Origin: an uncultured Coriobacteriia bacterium
GTDB lineage: Bacteria; Actinomycetota; Coriobacteriia; Coriobacteriales; QAMH01
DNA: 64,000 bases
NCBI GenBank assembly: GCA_959608885.1
Contig: CAUHSG010000001.1
Span: 169,644-233,643, forward strand
Direction of reading: 5' to 3'
The position numbers were made by a program, and so were the translations under genes. The notes below the pieces were generated by a model, which was not told where the DNA came from, did no database searches, and worked only from the letters and a program-made list of their open reading frames with translations. The stretch's first letter is position 1. Every line of letters starts with the position of its first letter. Below, piece by piece: positions 18,527 to 27,443 of this stretch.

Positions 18527-19780
18527 CTAGGCGATTTCGGGATACAGCGGATGAGCCTCGAGCATGTCATGCACCTCGCCCGCCACGCGATCAAGCACGG
18601 CCTGGTTATCGCGGTTGAAAATGACCTGGGCGATGAAGCCACCGATGGCGCGGGCCTCGTCGGCATCAAAGCCACGCGAGGTAATCGTCGCGCTTCCCAC
18701 GCGCACGCCGCTCGTGATCGAGGAAGGCAGCGGATCGTTGGGAATGGCGTTCTTGTTGGTTGTGATGCCGAGTGGCTCGAGCAGCTCCTCGGCTTCCTTG
18801 CCGGTGATGCCCGCGGGCGTGAGGTCGACGAGGCACAGGTGATTGTCGGTACCGCCGGAAACGAGGCGCAGGCCGCCCTCGACCAAGCCCTCGCCCAAGG
18901 CGGCGGCGTTTTCGACGACGGCATGGACGTACTCGGAGAACGACGGTTGCGCCGCCTCGCCAAAGGCGACGGCCTTGGCGGCGATGACGTGCATGAGCGG
19001 ACCGCCCTGCCATCCGGGGAACACGGCCTTGTTGTACTTGTCGTAAATCTCCTCGTTGTTCGTGACCATGAAGCCGCCACGCGGGCCACGCAGGGTCTTG
19101 TGCGAGGTCGAGGTAACGATGTCGGCATGAGGTACCGGCGAAGGATGAGCGCCGCCAGCGACAAGGCCGGCGATGTGCGCCATGTCGACCATGAGATAGG
19201 CACCCACCTCGTGGGCGATATCGGCAAAGGCCTCGAAGTCGATGATGCGCGGATAGGCCGAGGCGCCCGCGACGATGAGATCGGGCTTGACCTCCTGGGC
19301 AATGGCACGGACCTCGTCCATGTCGATGCGCTCGGTCTCGGGATTCAGACCATAGGAATGGGCATCGTAGAACCGACCCGAAAGCGAGAACTTGGCACCG
19401 TGCGAAAGATGGCCGCCAGCCGGAAGCGACATGCCCAGAATGATGGCACCCGGATCGAGGAGCGCAAAATAGGCTGCCGAGTTAGCGCAGACACCCGAAT
19501 GCGGCTGCACGTTGGCGTACCTGGCCCCAAACACCTCGCAGGCACGATTGCGCGCGATCGTCTCGATGGTGTCGACGTTGGCGCAACCACCGTAATAACG
19601 CTTGCCGGGATAACCTTCGGCGTACTTGTTGGTGAGAATCGTGCCCATCGTCTCGATGACCGGCAACGAGGGAATGTTCTCGGATGCGATCAACTCGAGC
19701 GTGTTGCGCTGGCGCGTCAGCTCGTCATTGATGGCGGCGGAAATCTCGGGGTCTGCCTGGGCAAGTAGCTCGTTGTTCAT
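18527..19780 (-). CDS. glyA: Serine hydroxymethyltransferase
   Basis: PLP enzyme converting serine and tetrahydrofolate to glycine and methylene-tetrahydrofolate. 417 residues, full length. The PLP-lysine motif is TSTSHKTLRGPRGG. LELIASENIPS and KYAEGYPGKRYYGGC are conserved substrate-site segments. It lies 13 nt after rpiB and just before dCMP deaminase, consistent with a small nucleotide/C1 operon rpiB-glyA-dCMP deaminase. Confidence 0.98.
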   Translation of the reverse strand: MNNELLAQADPEISAAINDELTRQRNTLELIASENIPSLPVIETMGTILTNKYAEGYPGKRYYGGCANVDTIETIARNRACEVFGARYANVQPHSGVCANSAAYFALLDPGAIILGMSLPAGGHLSHGAKFSLSGRFYDAHSYGLNPETERIDMDEVRAIAQEVKPDLIVAGASAYPRIIDFEAFADIAHEVGAYLMVDMAHIAGLVAGGAHPSPVPHADIVTSTSHKTLRGPRGGFMVTNNEEIYDKYNKAVFPGWQGGPLMHVIAAKAVAFGEAAQPSFSEYVHAVVENAAALGEGLVEGGLRLVSGGTDNHLCLVDLTPAGITGKEAEELLEPLGITTNKNAIPNDPLPSSITSGVRVGSATITSRGFDADEARAIGGFIAQVIFNRDNQAVLDRVAGEVHDMLEAHPLYPEIA

Positions 19781-19793
19781 GGGCGAGGCTCTC

Positions 19794-20246
19794 CTACTCT
19801 GCGTCTTCGATGGTCATGATCTTCTCGACCCTACGGGCATGCCTGCCACCCGCGAAGTCGGTGCCGAGGAACGTCTCGACAATCTGCTTGTTGTCCTCGA
19901 GGGAAGTGAAGCGTCCCGAAAGCGTCGCGATGTTGGCATTGTTATGCTCACGTGCAAGCTTGGCGAACTCGGGCGAAGTGAGGTTTGCGGCGCGGATGCC
20001 GGCGACCTTGTTAGCTGCGATCATCATGCCGATACCGGTGCCGCACACGAGAATGCCGTAGTCGTCATCGCCTTGCGCGACGGCACGTGCCGCACGCTCG
20101 GCGTAATCGGGATAGTCGACGCTTTCCTCGCTGTCGCAACCGAAGTCGTCGACCGTGAAGCCCAAGCCCTCGAGCCACGGCTTGAGATCCTCCTTCTGCT
20201 CGAAGCCGCCGTGATCCGATGCCAACGCGATACGTAGTCGTGTCAT
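19794..20246 (-). CDS. rpiB: Ribose-5-phosphate isomerase B
   Basis: Interconverts ribulose-5-phosphate and ribose-5-phosphate. 150 residues, normal for RpiB. N-terminal RIALASDHGGFEQKEDL and CGTGIGMMIAANKVAGIRAA are diagnostic of the RpiB/LacAB family, with the active-site cysteine in VCGTGIG. The ATG at 20246 is preferred because AGAGGG lies 6 nt upstream. A longer frame reaching 20462 runs through the structured intergenic element and is rejected. Confidence 0.95.
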   Translation of the reverse strand: MTRLRIALASDHGGFEQKEDLKPWLEGLGFTVDDFGCDSEESVDYPDYAERAARAVAQGDDDYGILVCGTGIGMMIAANKVAGIRAANLTSPEFAKLAREHNNANIATLSGRFTSLEDNKQIVETFLGTDFAGGRHARRVEKIMTIEDAE

Positions 20247-20319
20247 AGCTGACCCTCTCGTCTTCATGTACGAATCAATCCAATGCAGCATGTACATTGG
20301 CAAAACAATATATACCCCA

Positions 20320-20487
20320 GCAGATAGGGATCGCAGATGCGGGCATCTTGAGCAGGTGAGCGATTCATGCGAAGCGGGCGCGAGGACTGTCTGAGCACGC
20401 GGTCTTTGCGTGCGAGTTCCGCAGCGGCTTCGCAATGAATCGCGAATCGGGTGCGAAAGCAAGTCCGCATCTGCGATCCCTATCTGC
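20320..20487. repeat. Nested three-level inverted repeat between tsaC and rpiB
   Basis: Outer arms of 23 bp are perfectly complementary (20320-20342 with 20465-20487, beginning GCAGATAGGGATCGCAG). Middle arms are 16 vs 17 nt with one bulge (20360-20375 with 20427-20443, GCGATTCATGCGAAGC). The inner hairpin is 6 bp, GCACGC / GCGTGC, with loop GGTCTTT (20395-20413). The element fills nearly the whole gap between tsaC and rpiB. It may be a structured RNA, a terminator or a mobile MITE-like repeat. Confidence 0.8.
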
Positions 20488-20491
20488 CACT

Positions 20492-21115
20492 TTACTCGTG
20501 GCTCGTTAGTGTAGCACCGAAGGCAGCCACATCGAGCAGGACTTGCTCGGGTATCGGCCCTTCACGCAGTATCTTCGGATAAGAGCCCGTGCAGTCCACG
20601 ATCGTTGACGCGCGACCATCACGGCACGCCTCGGGCAGAAGCTCGCCACCGGGAAGCGCGCGCATCGGGATGGGAACGTCTGCCAGGCACGTGGGCGCGG
20701 GTTCGCCGTGGACGTTCGCACTCGTGCAGGCAAGCGGACCATCGAGCTCGTGGAGAAGGACGAGCAGGTCGGCATCGTCGGGACAGCGCAGGGCGACCGT
20801 CCCGTCTGCCGCGACGTCACCCAACTCGCATGCTGCCTTCGAGGCAGGCAACACGAGGGTGAGCGCGCCAGGCCAGAACATCTGGGCCAGACGACGGGCG
20901 TAGGCAGGAGCGACGGACGCAAGTACGTCAAGCGCGCCGGCATCATGCACGAGCCAGGGAAGCACCTGATCGGCGGGACGCTCCTTGAGCTCGAAGATGC
21001 TCGCGTATCCCGTAGAACCGGGAAGAGCCGCGAGGCCATAGACAGTATCGGTCGCGACGATGACGAGCTGCCCGTCACGCAATGTCTGGGAAAGCAGCGA
21101 GGATATCATCGGCAT
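20492..21115 (-). CDS. tsaC: L-threonylcarbamoyladenylate synthase (Sua5/YrdC family)
   Basis: Makes threonylcarbamoyl-AMP from threonine, bicarbonate and ATP, the first step of tRNA t6A37 synthesis. t6A is the substrate of MtaB in this window. The 207-residue YrdC domain shows the conserved VIVATDTVYGLAA and FWPGALTLVLP. SANVHGEPAPT is the conserved SANxSG variant. It lacks the extra C-terminal Sua5 domain, so it is the short TsaC type. The start overlaps the recN stop by 10 nt. The MtaB/TsaC link is functional, not positional. Confidence 0.9.
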   Translation of the reverse strand: MPMISSLLSQTLRDGQLVIVATDTVYGLAALPGSTGYASIFELKERPADQVLPWLVHDAGALDVLASVAPAYARRLAQMFWPGALTLVLPASKAACELGDVAADGTVALRCPDDADLLVLLHELDGPLACTSANVHGEPAPTCLADVPIPMRALPGGELLPEACRDGRASTIVDCTGSYPKILREGPIPEQVLLDVAAFGATLTSHE

Positions 21116-22731
21116 GCCGCCTCGAGCATGGAGCGTGCATGGTCGAGCGCACGCTCGTCATCGTCACCCGAAAGCATGCGGGCAATCTCCGCCACGCGTG
21201 CCTCACCCGTGACAGGCTCGACGCTGGTGTGCGGTAATGCGTCTGCAAGGGATTGCTTGCTCACCACGTAATGCTCGTCGGCAAGGGCAGCGACCTGGGC
21301 CAAGTGTGTGACGACGATGACCTGGGCACCCTTGGCGAGCGTGGCGAGACGCCGGGCAACCGCATTACCCGTGGCGCCGCCGATGCCAGAATCGACCTCA
21401 TCGAAGACGATGGTGGAGCGCGTGATGCCGGAATCGGAAGAGTCGTAGTGCAGACATTCGAGCGCAAGCAGGATGCGCGAAAGCTCGCCACCACTGGCGA
21501 TGCGGCGCAGCGGACGTGACTTTGACGTGGGCGCGGGCTGATAGAGCAGTTCGATCTGCTCGGAACCGGATTCGCCCCAGCGTTCGAATGCAAGCTCGTC
21601 AAACGAGAACTCGAAGCGCGCGCCTTCCATCGCAAGCTCGGCAACGGCATGGCCAAGCTGCTCACAGAACGTTCGGGCGGCATCGTGACGTGCAGCCGAA
21701 AGCGCGACAGCAGCTTGACGATACGCGTCTTCTGCCTGCACAACGCGAGCGCGGGTTTCCTCCATGCGCTGCGGAGAGTCTTGGGCGGATTCGATTGCGC
21801 GCCTGGCGGTCTGCCAAGTCGCGAAGACCTGCTCCATACCGGGCCCAAAACGCTTCATGAGGCCATTGAGCTTGTCGAGACGCTCGAGCGTCTCCTCGAG
21901 CCGAGCGGGATCGGTGTCGATGGCGTGCGCATAGGCGCTCAGATCGCGCGTGAGATCTTCGAGGTCACGCATCTGGCCATCGAGACGCACGGCAAGGCCA
22001 TCGAGCTCGTCGTCGATACCCTGCTGGTGCATGAGCTCTGACGTGCCCTGAGCGATGAGGTCAAGCGCTCCCCCATCATCGTGCAACGCGGCGCATGCAC
22101 GCGAGAGAGCCTGGGCAAGTTGGTCGGCATGCTGCAGACGCGGAAGCTCATCTTCGAGCTCTTCGAGCTCGCCGGGCTGAGGATTGACCTTCTCGATCTG
22201 CTCGCAGGTAAAGCGCATGAATTCGAGCTCTTGTTCGTCTTTGCCGCGTGCCTGCTCGAGCTCGTCAAGAGCGACACGTGCCTCCTGATAGGCACTGCGT
22301 GCCTGAGCATAGCGTTCCACGAGGTCGGCGTCTTGCGCCCATGCGTCGAGATAGGCGAGCTGGCGAGCTGGCTCGAGCAAGAGCACCTGCTCGTGCTGGC
22401 CATGTACCTCGATGGACGACGTGAGCGCGGCGAGCTCGCCAACCGTGGCCATCGCGCCGTCAATCGTGCAGCGGCTGCGCCCGGCAACGCTCAGACGGCG
22501 GCGCACGATATGCTCGTCATCATCGACAAGACGAGCCTCGGCAAGCGCCTCCTCGGCACCGTCGCGCACGACCGAAGCGTCTGCGCGCGCGCCGCAAATG
22601 AGCTTGAGAGCGGCGAGCAGCGCCGTCTTGCCGGCGCCCGTCTCGCCCGTAAGCACGGTGAGGCCCGGCGCAAAGGCGATCGTCGCGTCCTCGATGAGGG
22701 CGATGTTGGATACATGGAGCTCGTCAAGCAT
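21106..22731 (-). CDS. recN: DNA repair protein RecN
   Basis: An SMC-like ATPase acting in double-strand-break repair. 541 residues. Walker A is TGETGAGKTALL near residue 30. The coiled-coil arms span roughly residues 150-350. The C-terminal ABC head has the signature LRRIASGGELSRILLALE and Walker B TIVFDEVDSGIGG. The ATG has GGAGG 4 nt upstream. It lies 9 nt after nadK, a common recN neighbour in Gram-positives. Confidence 0.97.
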   Translation of the reverse strand: MLDELHVSNIALIEDATIAFAPGLTVLTGETGAGKTALLAALKLICGARADASVVRDGAEEALAEARLVDDDEHIVRRRLSVAGRSRCTIDGAMATVGELAALTSSIEVHGQHEQVLLLEPARQLAYLDAWAQDADLVERYAQARSAYQEARVALDELEQARGKDEQELEFMRFTCEQIEKVNPQPGELEELEDELPRLQHADQLAQALSRACAALHDDGGALDLIAQGTSELMHQQGIDDELDGLAVRLDGQMRDLEDLTRDLSAYAHAIDTDPARLEETLERLDKLNGLMKRFGPGMEQVFATWQTARRAIESAQDSPQRMEETRARVVQAEDAYRQAAVALSAARHDAARTFCEQLGHAVAELAMEGARFEFSFDELAFERWGESGSEQIELLYQPAPTSKSRPLRRIASGGELSRILLALECLHYDSSDSGITRSTIVFDEVDSGIGGATGNAVARRLATLAKGAQVIVVTHLAQVAALADEHYVVSKQSLADALPHTSVEPVTGEARVAEIARMLSGDDDERALDHARSMLEAACR

Positions 22732-22740
22732 GGGGCCTCC

Positions 22741-23586
22741 CTACTGCCGCTCGGGCATGTCGGGGTGCGGGCCGCCGAAGAAGACGCGCGAGACATTGCG
22801 GAAGAAGGCATCGCCGCCACGTGCCAGAAGCAGATCGCGCTCGCCGCGGCGAACCTCGATCGAAGAGGGCTGGTCGACCTCGATCATGACCCCATCCACG
22901 AACACCGAGGCATCACGCGAGCGCGTCGTGTCCATGACGACCTCGAGGACATCGGAAGGCGCGAGCACGATGGCACGTGTGTTGAGCGCATGGGGTGCGA
23001 CAGGAACGACAACAAGCCCAGTGTAGGCCGGAGACACGACGGGGCCACCAGCCGAAAGCGCGTAGCCCGTCGAACCCGTGGGCGTGGCCACGACAAGGCC
23101 ATCTGCCTTGAGCTGGGCAATGGTGATGCCATTGATGCCATAACGGTACTCGACCACGCGGCCGCTACGACCGCGCGTGTAGGCGACCTCGTTGAGGGCA
23201 GTCATGTGCATTATCTGGCCATCGGCCTGCTCGATCGTGACGTCGGCCGTGGAACGATGCTCGAAAACCATGTCGCCAGCAAGGGCGCTCGTGATGAGCT
23301 CGACATCATCGCGATCGGGGTTACCCGCCAGAAAAGCGAGCGTGCCATAGTTGAGAGCAAGCATGGGCACCGGCGCGAAGTCAATGAGACGCGCGGCGCG
23401 CAAGAAGGTGCCATCACCGCCCATGCACACGACGAGGGCAAGCTCGTCAATGGGAACCGGCAATTCATCGGGGGCCTTTGGATCTTGTACTAGCGTGTCT
23501 ATACCGGCAATGACAAGACGCGAAGCCAGGTAATGGGCAGCTGCGCCGACTTCATCCAAAGCACTCGGCACGATCAGAACCTTCAC
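22741..23586 (-). CDS. nadK: NAD kinase
   Basis: Phosphorylates NAD to NADP. 281 residues. The GGDGTFLRAAR motif, needed for catalysis, is intact. The second conserved region reads ALNYGTLAFLAG where many homologues have VNxGxLGFL, a mild deviation. NEVAYTRGRSG and TPTGSTGYALSAGGPVV are the substrate-site segments. The start is GTG, overlapping the tlyA stop by GTGA. Confidence 0.95.
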   Translation of the reverse strand: MKVLIVPSALDEVGAAAHYLASRLVIAGIDTLVQDPKAPDELPVPIDELALVVCMGGDGTFLRAARLIDFAPVPMLALNYGTLAFLAGNPDRDDVELITSALAGDMVFEHRSTADVTIEQADGQIMHMTALNEVAYTRGRSGRVVEYRYGINGITIAQLKADGLVVATPTGSTGYALSAGGPVVSPAYTGLVVVPVAPHALNTRAIVLAPSDVLEVVMDTTRSRDASVFVDGVMIEVDQPSSIEVRRGERDLLLARGGDAFFRNVSRVFFGGPHPDMPERQ

Positions 23587-24404
23587 GAATCACCTTTCAG
23601 CTTGGCGTGCGCCCCGGCGACGACACGCTCGATTTCGTCGAAGCACATACTACCCTCTTGCCGCGACGTGATTCCACGAAATTTTGCCCAAAACAGAAAC
23701 TCAATATTGCCTGCCGGACCCTTGACAGGCGAATACGTCAAGGCGCAAACCTCGAACCCGCGAGCGCAAACGCTCTCGAAGACGGACTGAATGCAAGACG
23801 CATGCACATGGGCATCGCACACGACGCCCCCTTCGCCCACGTCTTCCCTACGAGCCTCGAATTGCGGCTTGACGAGGGAGACGAAGCTCCCCTGCGGCTT
23901 CAGGAAACCCGCGACGTCGTCCATGACGGACGTGAGGCTGATGAACGAGAGATCGGCGACCGCCAGGTCAAAGGGCCCGTCGATGTCAGCGGCGCTCACG
24001 TTGCGAATGTTCGTGCGCTCGAAGAGGCTCACGCGCGAATCGTTTCGCAAGCCCCAGTCGAATTGTCCCACGCCCACGTCCACTGCACTCACGTGCGCCG
24101 CTCCGCGTTGCAGGAGGCAGTCGGTGAAACCACCGCTCGAGGCCCCGAGATCCACGCAGGAAAGCCCCGTGACATCAAGGTCGAAAGTGTCGAGGGCATG
24201 TTGCAACTTGAGACCGCCGCGCGACACGAAACCGCCGCGTTGCTTGCCCGACTTGAGGCGTACGGGGACATCGGACTTCACGTTCATGCCCGCGCTCGCA
24301 GCACGGTGCTCCCCCACCACGACCTCGCCGGCGATGACGCACGCCTGGGCCTCGTGGAGGTCTGCACACAAGCCACGTTGCACGAGCAGCTCGTCAAGTC
24401 GCAT
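23583..24404 (-). CDS. tlyA: TlyA family rRNA 2'-O-methyltransferase
   Basis: S4 RNA-binding domain at the N-terminus (MRLDELLVQRGLCADLHEAQ), then an FtsJ-like Rossmann methyltransferase with SAM motif VDLGASSGGFTDCLLQRGA. 273 residues. TlyA 2'-O-methylates 16S C1409 and 23S C1920 in actinobacteria; loss gives capreomycin resistance in mycobacteria. ATG chosen with AGGTG 6 nt upstream; a GTG 9 nt earlier is also possible. It lies in the dxs-tlyA-nadK-recN order seen in many Gram-positives. Confidence 0.93.
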   Translation of the reverse strand: MRLDELLVQRGLCADLHEAQACVIAGEVVVGEHRAASAGMNVKSDVPVRLKSGKQRGGFVSRGGLKLQHALDTFDLDVTGLSCVDLGASSGGFTDCLLQRGAAHVSAVDVGVGQFDWGLRNDSRVSLFERTNIRNVSAADIDGPFDLAVADLSFISLTSVMDDVAGFLKPQGSFVSLVKPQFEARREDVGEGGVVCDAHVHASCIQSVFESVCARGFEVCALTYSPVKGPAGNIEFLFWAKFRGITSRQEGSMCFDEIERVVAGAHAKLKGDS

Positions 24405-24413
24405 GTATCGCAC

Positions 24414-26306
24414 CTATTCTCGGCAAGTCGCAATGACCTCGGCGCCGATGCTTGACGCATCTAGGCCAATCACTTCGAAGAGCTTGTCGGTCGCGCCCTG
24501 GGTCACGAAGGCATCGGGAATGCCAAAACGCCTGACCGGGCAATTTATCCCCAAATCGGAGAGCAACTCGAGCACGCCCGAACCGAAGCCACCGGTAACG
24601 ACGCCGTCTTCGAGCGTGAAGACATGTCCTGTTTGCGCGGCCTCGCGCACGGCCCCCTCGTCGATGGGCTTGGCCCAGCGCATGTCCCACACGGAAAGCT
24701 CGATACCGGATTGGGCGGCCGCATCTGCGATTTGGAGCGCGACATCGACCATGCGGCCAAGCGCCAGAAGAGCACCATCAGCACCGTCTCTGCGCTTGAC
24801 GGCCACACCCTCGCGCCACGGCTCGCTGGCTGCCGGGGCAATCGGCGCGCTTCCGCGCGGATAGCGAATGGCGACCGGGCCCTCGAGGTCGATGGCGCAA
24901 CGCAGCGCGGCACGTAGCTCCGCGTCGTTGGAGGGTGCGAGGATGCGCATGTCGGGAATCATGCGCAGGTACACGAGGTCGAAGACGCCATGATGCGTGG
25001 GGCCATCATCGCCCACGAGACCGGCGCGGTCGAGGCAGAAGACGACATGGGCCTTCTGCAAGCCAACGTTGACGATGGCCTGGTCGATGGCGCGCTGCAT
25101 GAAGGTCGAATAGATGGCGACAACGGGCTTCTTGCCAGCGAGCGCAAGCGAGCTTGCCATGCCGACGGCATGCTCCTCGGCAATGCCGACGTCAAAGAAG
25201 CGCTCGGGATAGGCCTTGGCGAAAGCCGAAAGCCCCGTGCCGCTTGCCATGGCGGCAGTGATGGCGACGATGTCAGGGTCATCAGCCGCGAGCTTGACGA
25301 GCTCGTCGGCAAAGACCTGTGTCCAGGTAGGATCATCGTTTGTCTTGGGCTTGGGCATGCCCGTGGCAATGTCGAAGGGACCCACGCCGTGAAAGACGGC
25401 GGGGTTTTGCTCAGCCGGGCCATAGCCCTTTCCCTTCACCGTTACCGCATGTACGACGACAGGACCATCAAGCTCCTTGGCATCGTGGAAGATTCCCTCG
25501 AGCGTCTGGATGTCATGACCGTCCACCGGACCGATGTAGGTAACGCCAAAGCCCTCGAGGAAGGTCGCGCCTGGCAGCACGAACTGCTTGAATGACTCCT
25601 TGGCCGCATTACCACCACGCATGAGCAGGCGTCCCAACGTGCCGCTTGCGTTGAAGGCATCCTCGACCTGGTTACGTAGGTTTGTGTACTGGCTCGACAT
25701 GCGCACCTTGGCGAGATAGGCGGAAAAGCCACCGACGTTGGGCGAAATCGACATGCCGTTGTCGTTGAGCACGATCAGAAGCGGCGTGTTGGCACGTCCG
25801 ATGTCATTGAGCGCCTCAAGCGCCATGCCACCGGTGAACGACGCATCGCCGATGAGCGTCGCGATGGTCGCGTCCGATCCGTCGAGGTCGCGAGCGAGCG
25901 CGAAACCGAGCGCCGTGGACAGCGAGTCAGAGGCGTGGCCGGAATCATGGGCGTCGTATTCGCTTTCGGTAATCTTGGGAAATCCGGAGATGCCATCGTA
26001 GGTGCGTAGGGTCTTGAAAACCTTGCGGCGTCCCGTGAGGAGCTTGTGCGCATAGGACTGATGACCGACGTCAAAGACGAGACGATCGCGCGGGCAATCG
26101 AGCACGCGATGCAGGGCGATGATGAGCTCGACGGCACCGAGCGATGGCGCCAGGTGGCCACCATGCAGCGAAGTCGCCGCGATCATCTCGGCACGCATCT
26201 CGAAAGCGAGGCGCTCAAGCTGCTCGTAGCTTAGGTCCTTGAGGTCCGCAGGCGAGTCAATCGTATCCAGAATCTTCTCAGTCAAATCCTGTCCGCTCTT
26301 CGACAT
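24414..26306 (-). CDS. dxs: 1-deoxy-D-xylulose-5-phosphate synthase
   Basis: A thiamine-diphosphate enzyme and the first step of the MEP isoprenoid pathway, joining pyruvate and glyceraldehyde-3-phosphate. 630 residues. The TPP-binding motif begins GDASFTGGMALEALN. The catalytic glutamate is in GIAEEHAVGMASSLAL, and HSGHASDSLSTALG-like residues (DSGHASDSLS) are conserved. The ATG overlaps the xseB stop as TGATG. A frame extending upstream inside xseB is rejected. Confidence 0.97.
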   Translation of the reverse strand: MSKSGQDLTEKILDTIDSPADLKDLSYEQLERLAFEMRAEMIAATSLHGGHLAPSLGAVELIIALHRVLDCPRDRLVFDVGHQSYAHKLLTGRRKVFKTLRTYDGISGFPKITESEYDAHDSGHASDSLSTALGFALARDLDGSDATIATLIGDASFTGGMALEALNDIGRANTPLLIVLNDNGMSISPNVGGFSAYLAKVRMSSQYTNLRNQVEDAFNASGTLGRLLMRGGNAAKESFKQFVLPGATFLEGFGVTYIGPVDGHDIQTLEGIFHDAKELDGPVVVHAVTVKGKGYGPAEQNPAVFHGVGPFDIATGMPKPKTNDDPTWTQVFADELVKLAADDPDIVAITAAMASGTGLSAFAKAYPERFFDVGIAEEHAVGMASSLALAGKKPVVAIYSTFMQRAIDQAIVNVGLQKAHVVFCLDRAGLVGDDGPTHHGVFDLVYLRMIPDMRILAPSNDAELRAALRCAIDLEGPVAIRYPRGSAPIAPAASEPWREGVAVKRRDGADGALLALGRMVDVALQIADAAAQSGIELSVWDMRWAKPIDEGAVREAAQTGHVFTLEDGVVTGGFGSGVLELLSDLGINCPVRRFGIPDAFVTQGATDKLFEVIGLDASSIGAEVIATCRE

Positions 26307-26548
26307 CAGATGGTGATCTCGGGCTTCTCTTCCTGGCCGGTCTCGATTACCTCTTGCGCCTCTGCTATCTCGGATGCCGTGTAATCGGGCTTGTCGATGA
26401 GCTCGGCGCACCGATTGCCGAGCCTGATGGCCTCTTCGTACAGGTCGAGGCTCTTCTCGAGCGAGACGTCCTTGCTGCGCACCTCGGTGACGATCTCGTC
26501 GAGACGCGCCCGAACCTCGCCGAATGTTTCTGGTGAACTCTCCGCCAT
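26306..26548 (-). CDS. xseB: Exodeoxyribonuclease VII small subunit
   Basis: XseB is the small subunit of the single-strand exonuclease ExoVII. 80 residues, with FGEVRARLDEIVTEVRSKDVSLEKSLDLYEEAIRLG matching the family core (shown as the conserved DVSLEKSLxLYEEAxxLG pattern). The C-terminus is Glu-rich. The large-subunit gene xseA, usually adjacent, is not present in this window; nusB lies directly upstream instead. Confidence 0.88.
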   Translation of the reverse strand: MAESSPETFGEVRARLDEIVTEVRSKDVSLEKSLDLYEEAIRLGNRCAELIDKPDYTASEIAEAQEVIETGQEEKPEITI

Positions 26549-26570
26549 GTCATTACCCCACTAGCTGTCG

Positions 26571-27065
26571 CTACAGATCGGCTTCGTCAAGTTGCGACAC
26601 GTCCTCGCCGTAGGTCTCGCTCGCAATGCACCCGAGCACGCCGTTCACGAACTTGGGGGACTCGTCGGTACCGAAAGCCTTGGCCATCTCGACGGCCTCG
26701 TTGATGGCAACGCCCGTGGGAATCTCGTCACAATAGACGATTTCGTACGTGGCGATGCGAATGATGTTGCGATCGACGATGGGCATGCGTTCAAGCGTCC
26801 AGTTCTCTGCGGTCGAAGCAATGCGCTCGTCGAGCGCGTCGATGTGCTCGACGATGCCGCTCACGAGCGTCGAGGCATACTCGACGAGGTCGACGCCAAG
26901 CAGGTCGGCATCGCTCACGCCCTGGGGACACTCGGGAACGAGCAGGAGCTCCGATACATCACCGCTCACGAGTTCTTGCAAGGGCAGGCCGGTCAGCTCA
27001 CCCGTATAGAGGAGCTGCAGCGCCTCACGACGCGCAGCTGTATGCTCATGTCGAACCGAGGCCAT
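26571..27065 (-). CDS. nusB: Transcription antitermination factor NusB
   Basis: NusB binds boxA RNA with S10 and supports rRNA antitermination. 164 residues, at the longer end of the family. The N-terminus AARREALQLLYTGELTG and the C-terminal RIATYEIVYCDEIPTGVAINEAVEMAKAFG are strongly conserved. Spaced 9 nt from the upstream Asp23 gene, in an accC-Asp23-nusB-xseB-dxs run that is common in Gram-positives. Confidence 0.95.
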   Translation of the reverse strand: MASVRHEHTAARREALQLLYTGELTGLPLQELVSGDVSELLLVPECPQGVSDADLLGVDLVEYASTLVSGIVEHIDALDERIASTAENWTLERMPIVDRNIIRIATYEIVYCDEIPTGVAINEAVEMAKAFGTDESPKFVNGVLGCIASETYGEDVSQLDEADL

Positions 27066-27074
27066 AACGCGACC

Positions 27075-27443
27075 CTACTCTTCGAAGGAGAGCGCGTCGA
27101 CATGCACGTCGACCGATGTCACCGTCACGCCAATCTGGGCCGCGAGCGCATCGGCGACGGCCTTGCGCACGTTTTCGGCTATCTCGACGAGGCGGTAGCC
27201 GTAGTAGGCCTGGATGGAGATGGTGACGGCAACCTGCTTGTCACCTTGCGGTTCGATACGCACACCACCTGCGGGAATGGCGTTGCCGGCATTGAACGCC
27301 GACTTGATGGTCGAGATGGCACCGGCCGTTCCCACTCCCGCGACACCGGGCACCTCGGCCGCGGCTAGCGAGATGATGGTCTCGACGACGCCGGGAGCGA
27401 TGGTGATGCCGTCAATCGCGTAGCCCTGATCGATTTCCTTCAC
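27075..27443 (-). CDS. Asp23/Gls24 family envelope stress protein
   Basis: A 122-residue Asp23 (DUF322) protein. Core residues: ITIAPGVVETIISLAAAEVPGV, a GGV/GxAIPAGGVRIEPQG segment, then VTISIQAYYGYRLVEIAENVRKAV. In Gram-positives these proteins sit near the membrane and relate to envelope stress. The short gene between accC and nusB is a conserved position for this family. The start overlaps the accC stop by ATGA. A second copy is at 36730-37077. Confidence 0.88.
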   Translation of the reverse strand: MKEIDQGYAIDGITIAPGVVETIISLAAAEVPGVAGVGTAGAISTIKSAFNAGNAIPAGGVRIEPQGDKQVAVTISIQAYYGYRLVEIAENVRKAVADALAAQIGVTVTSVDVHVDALSFEE

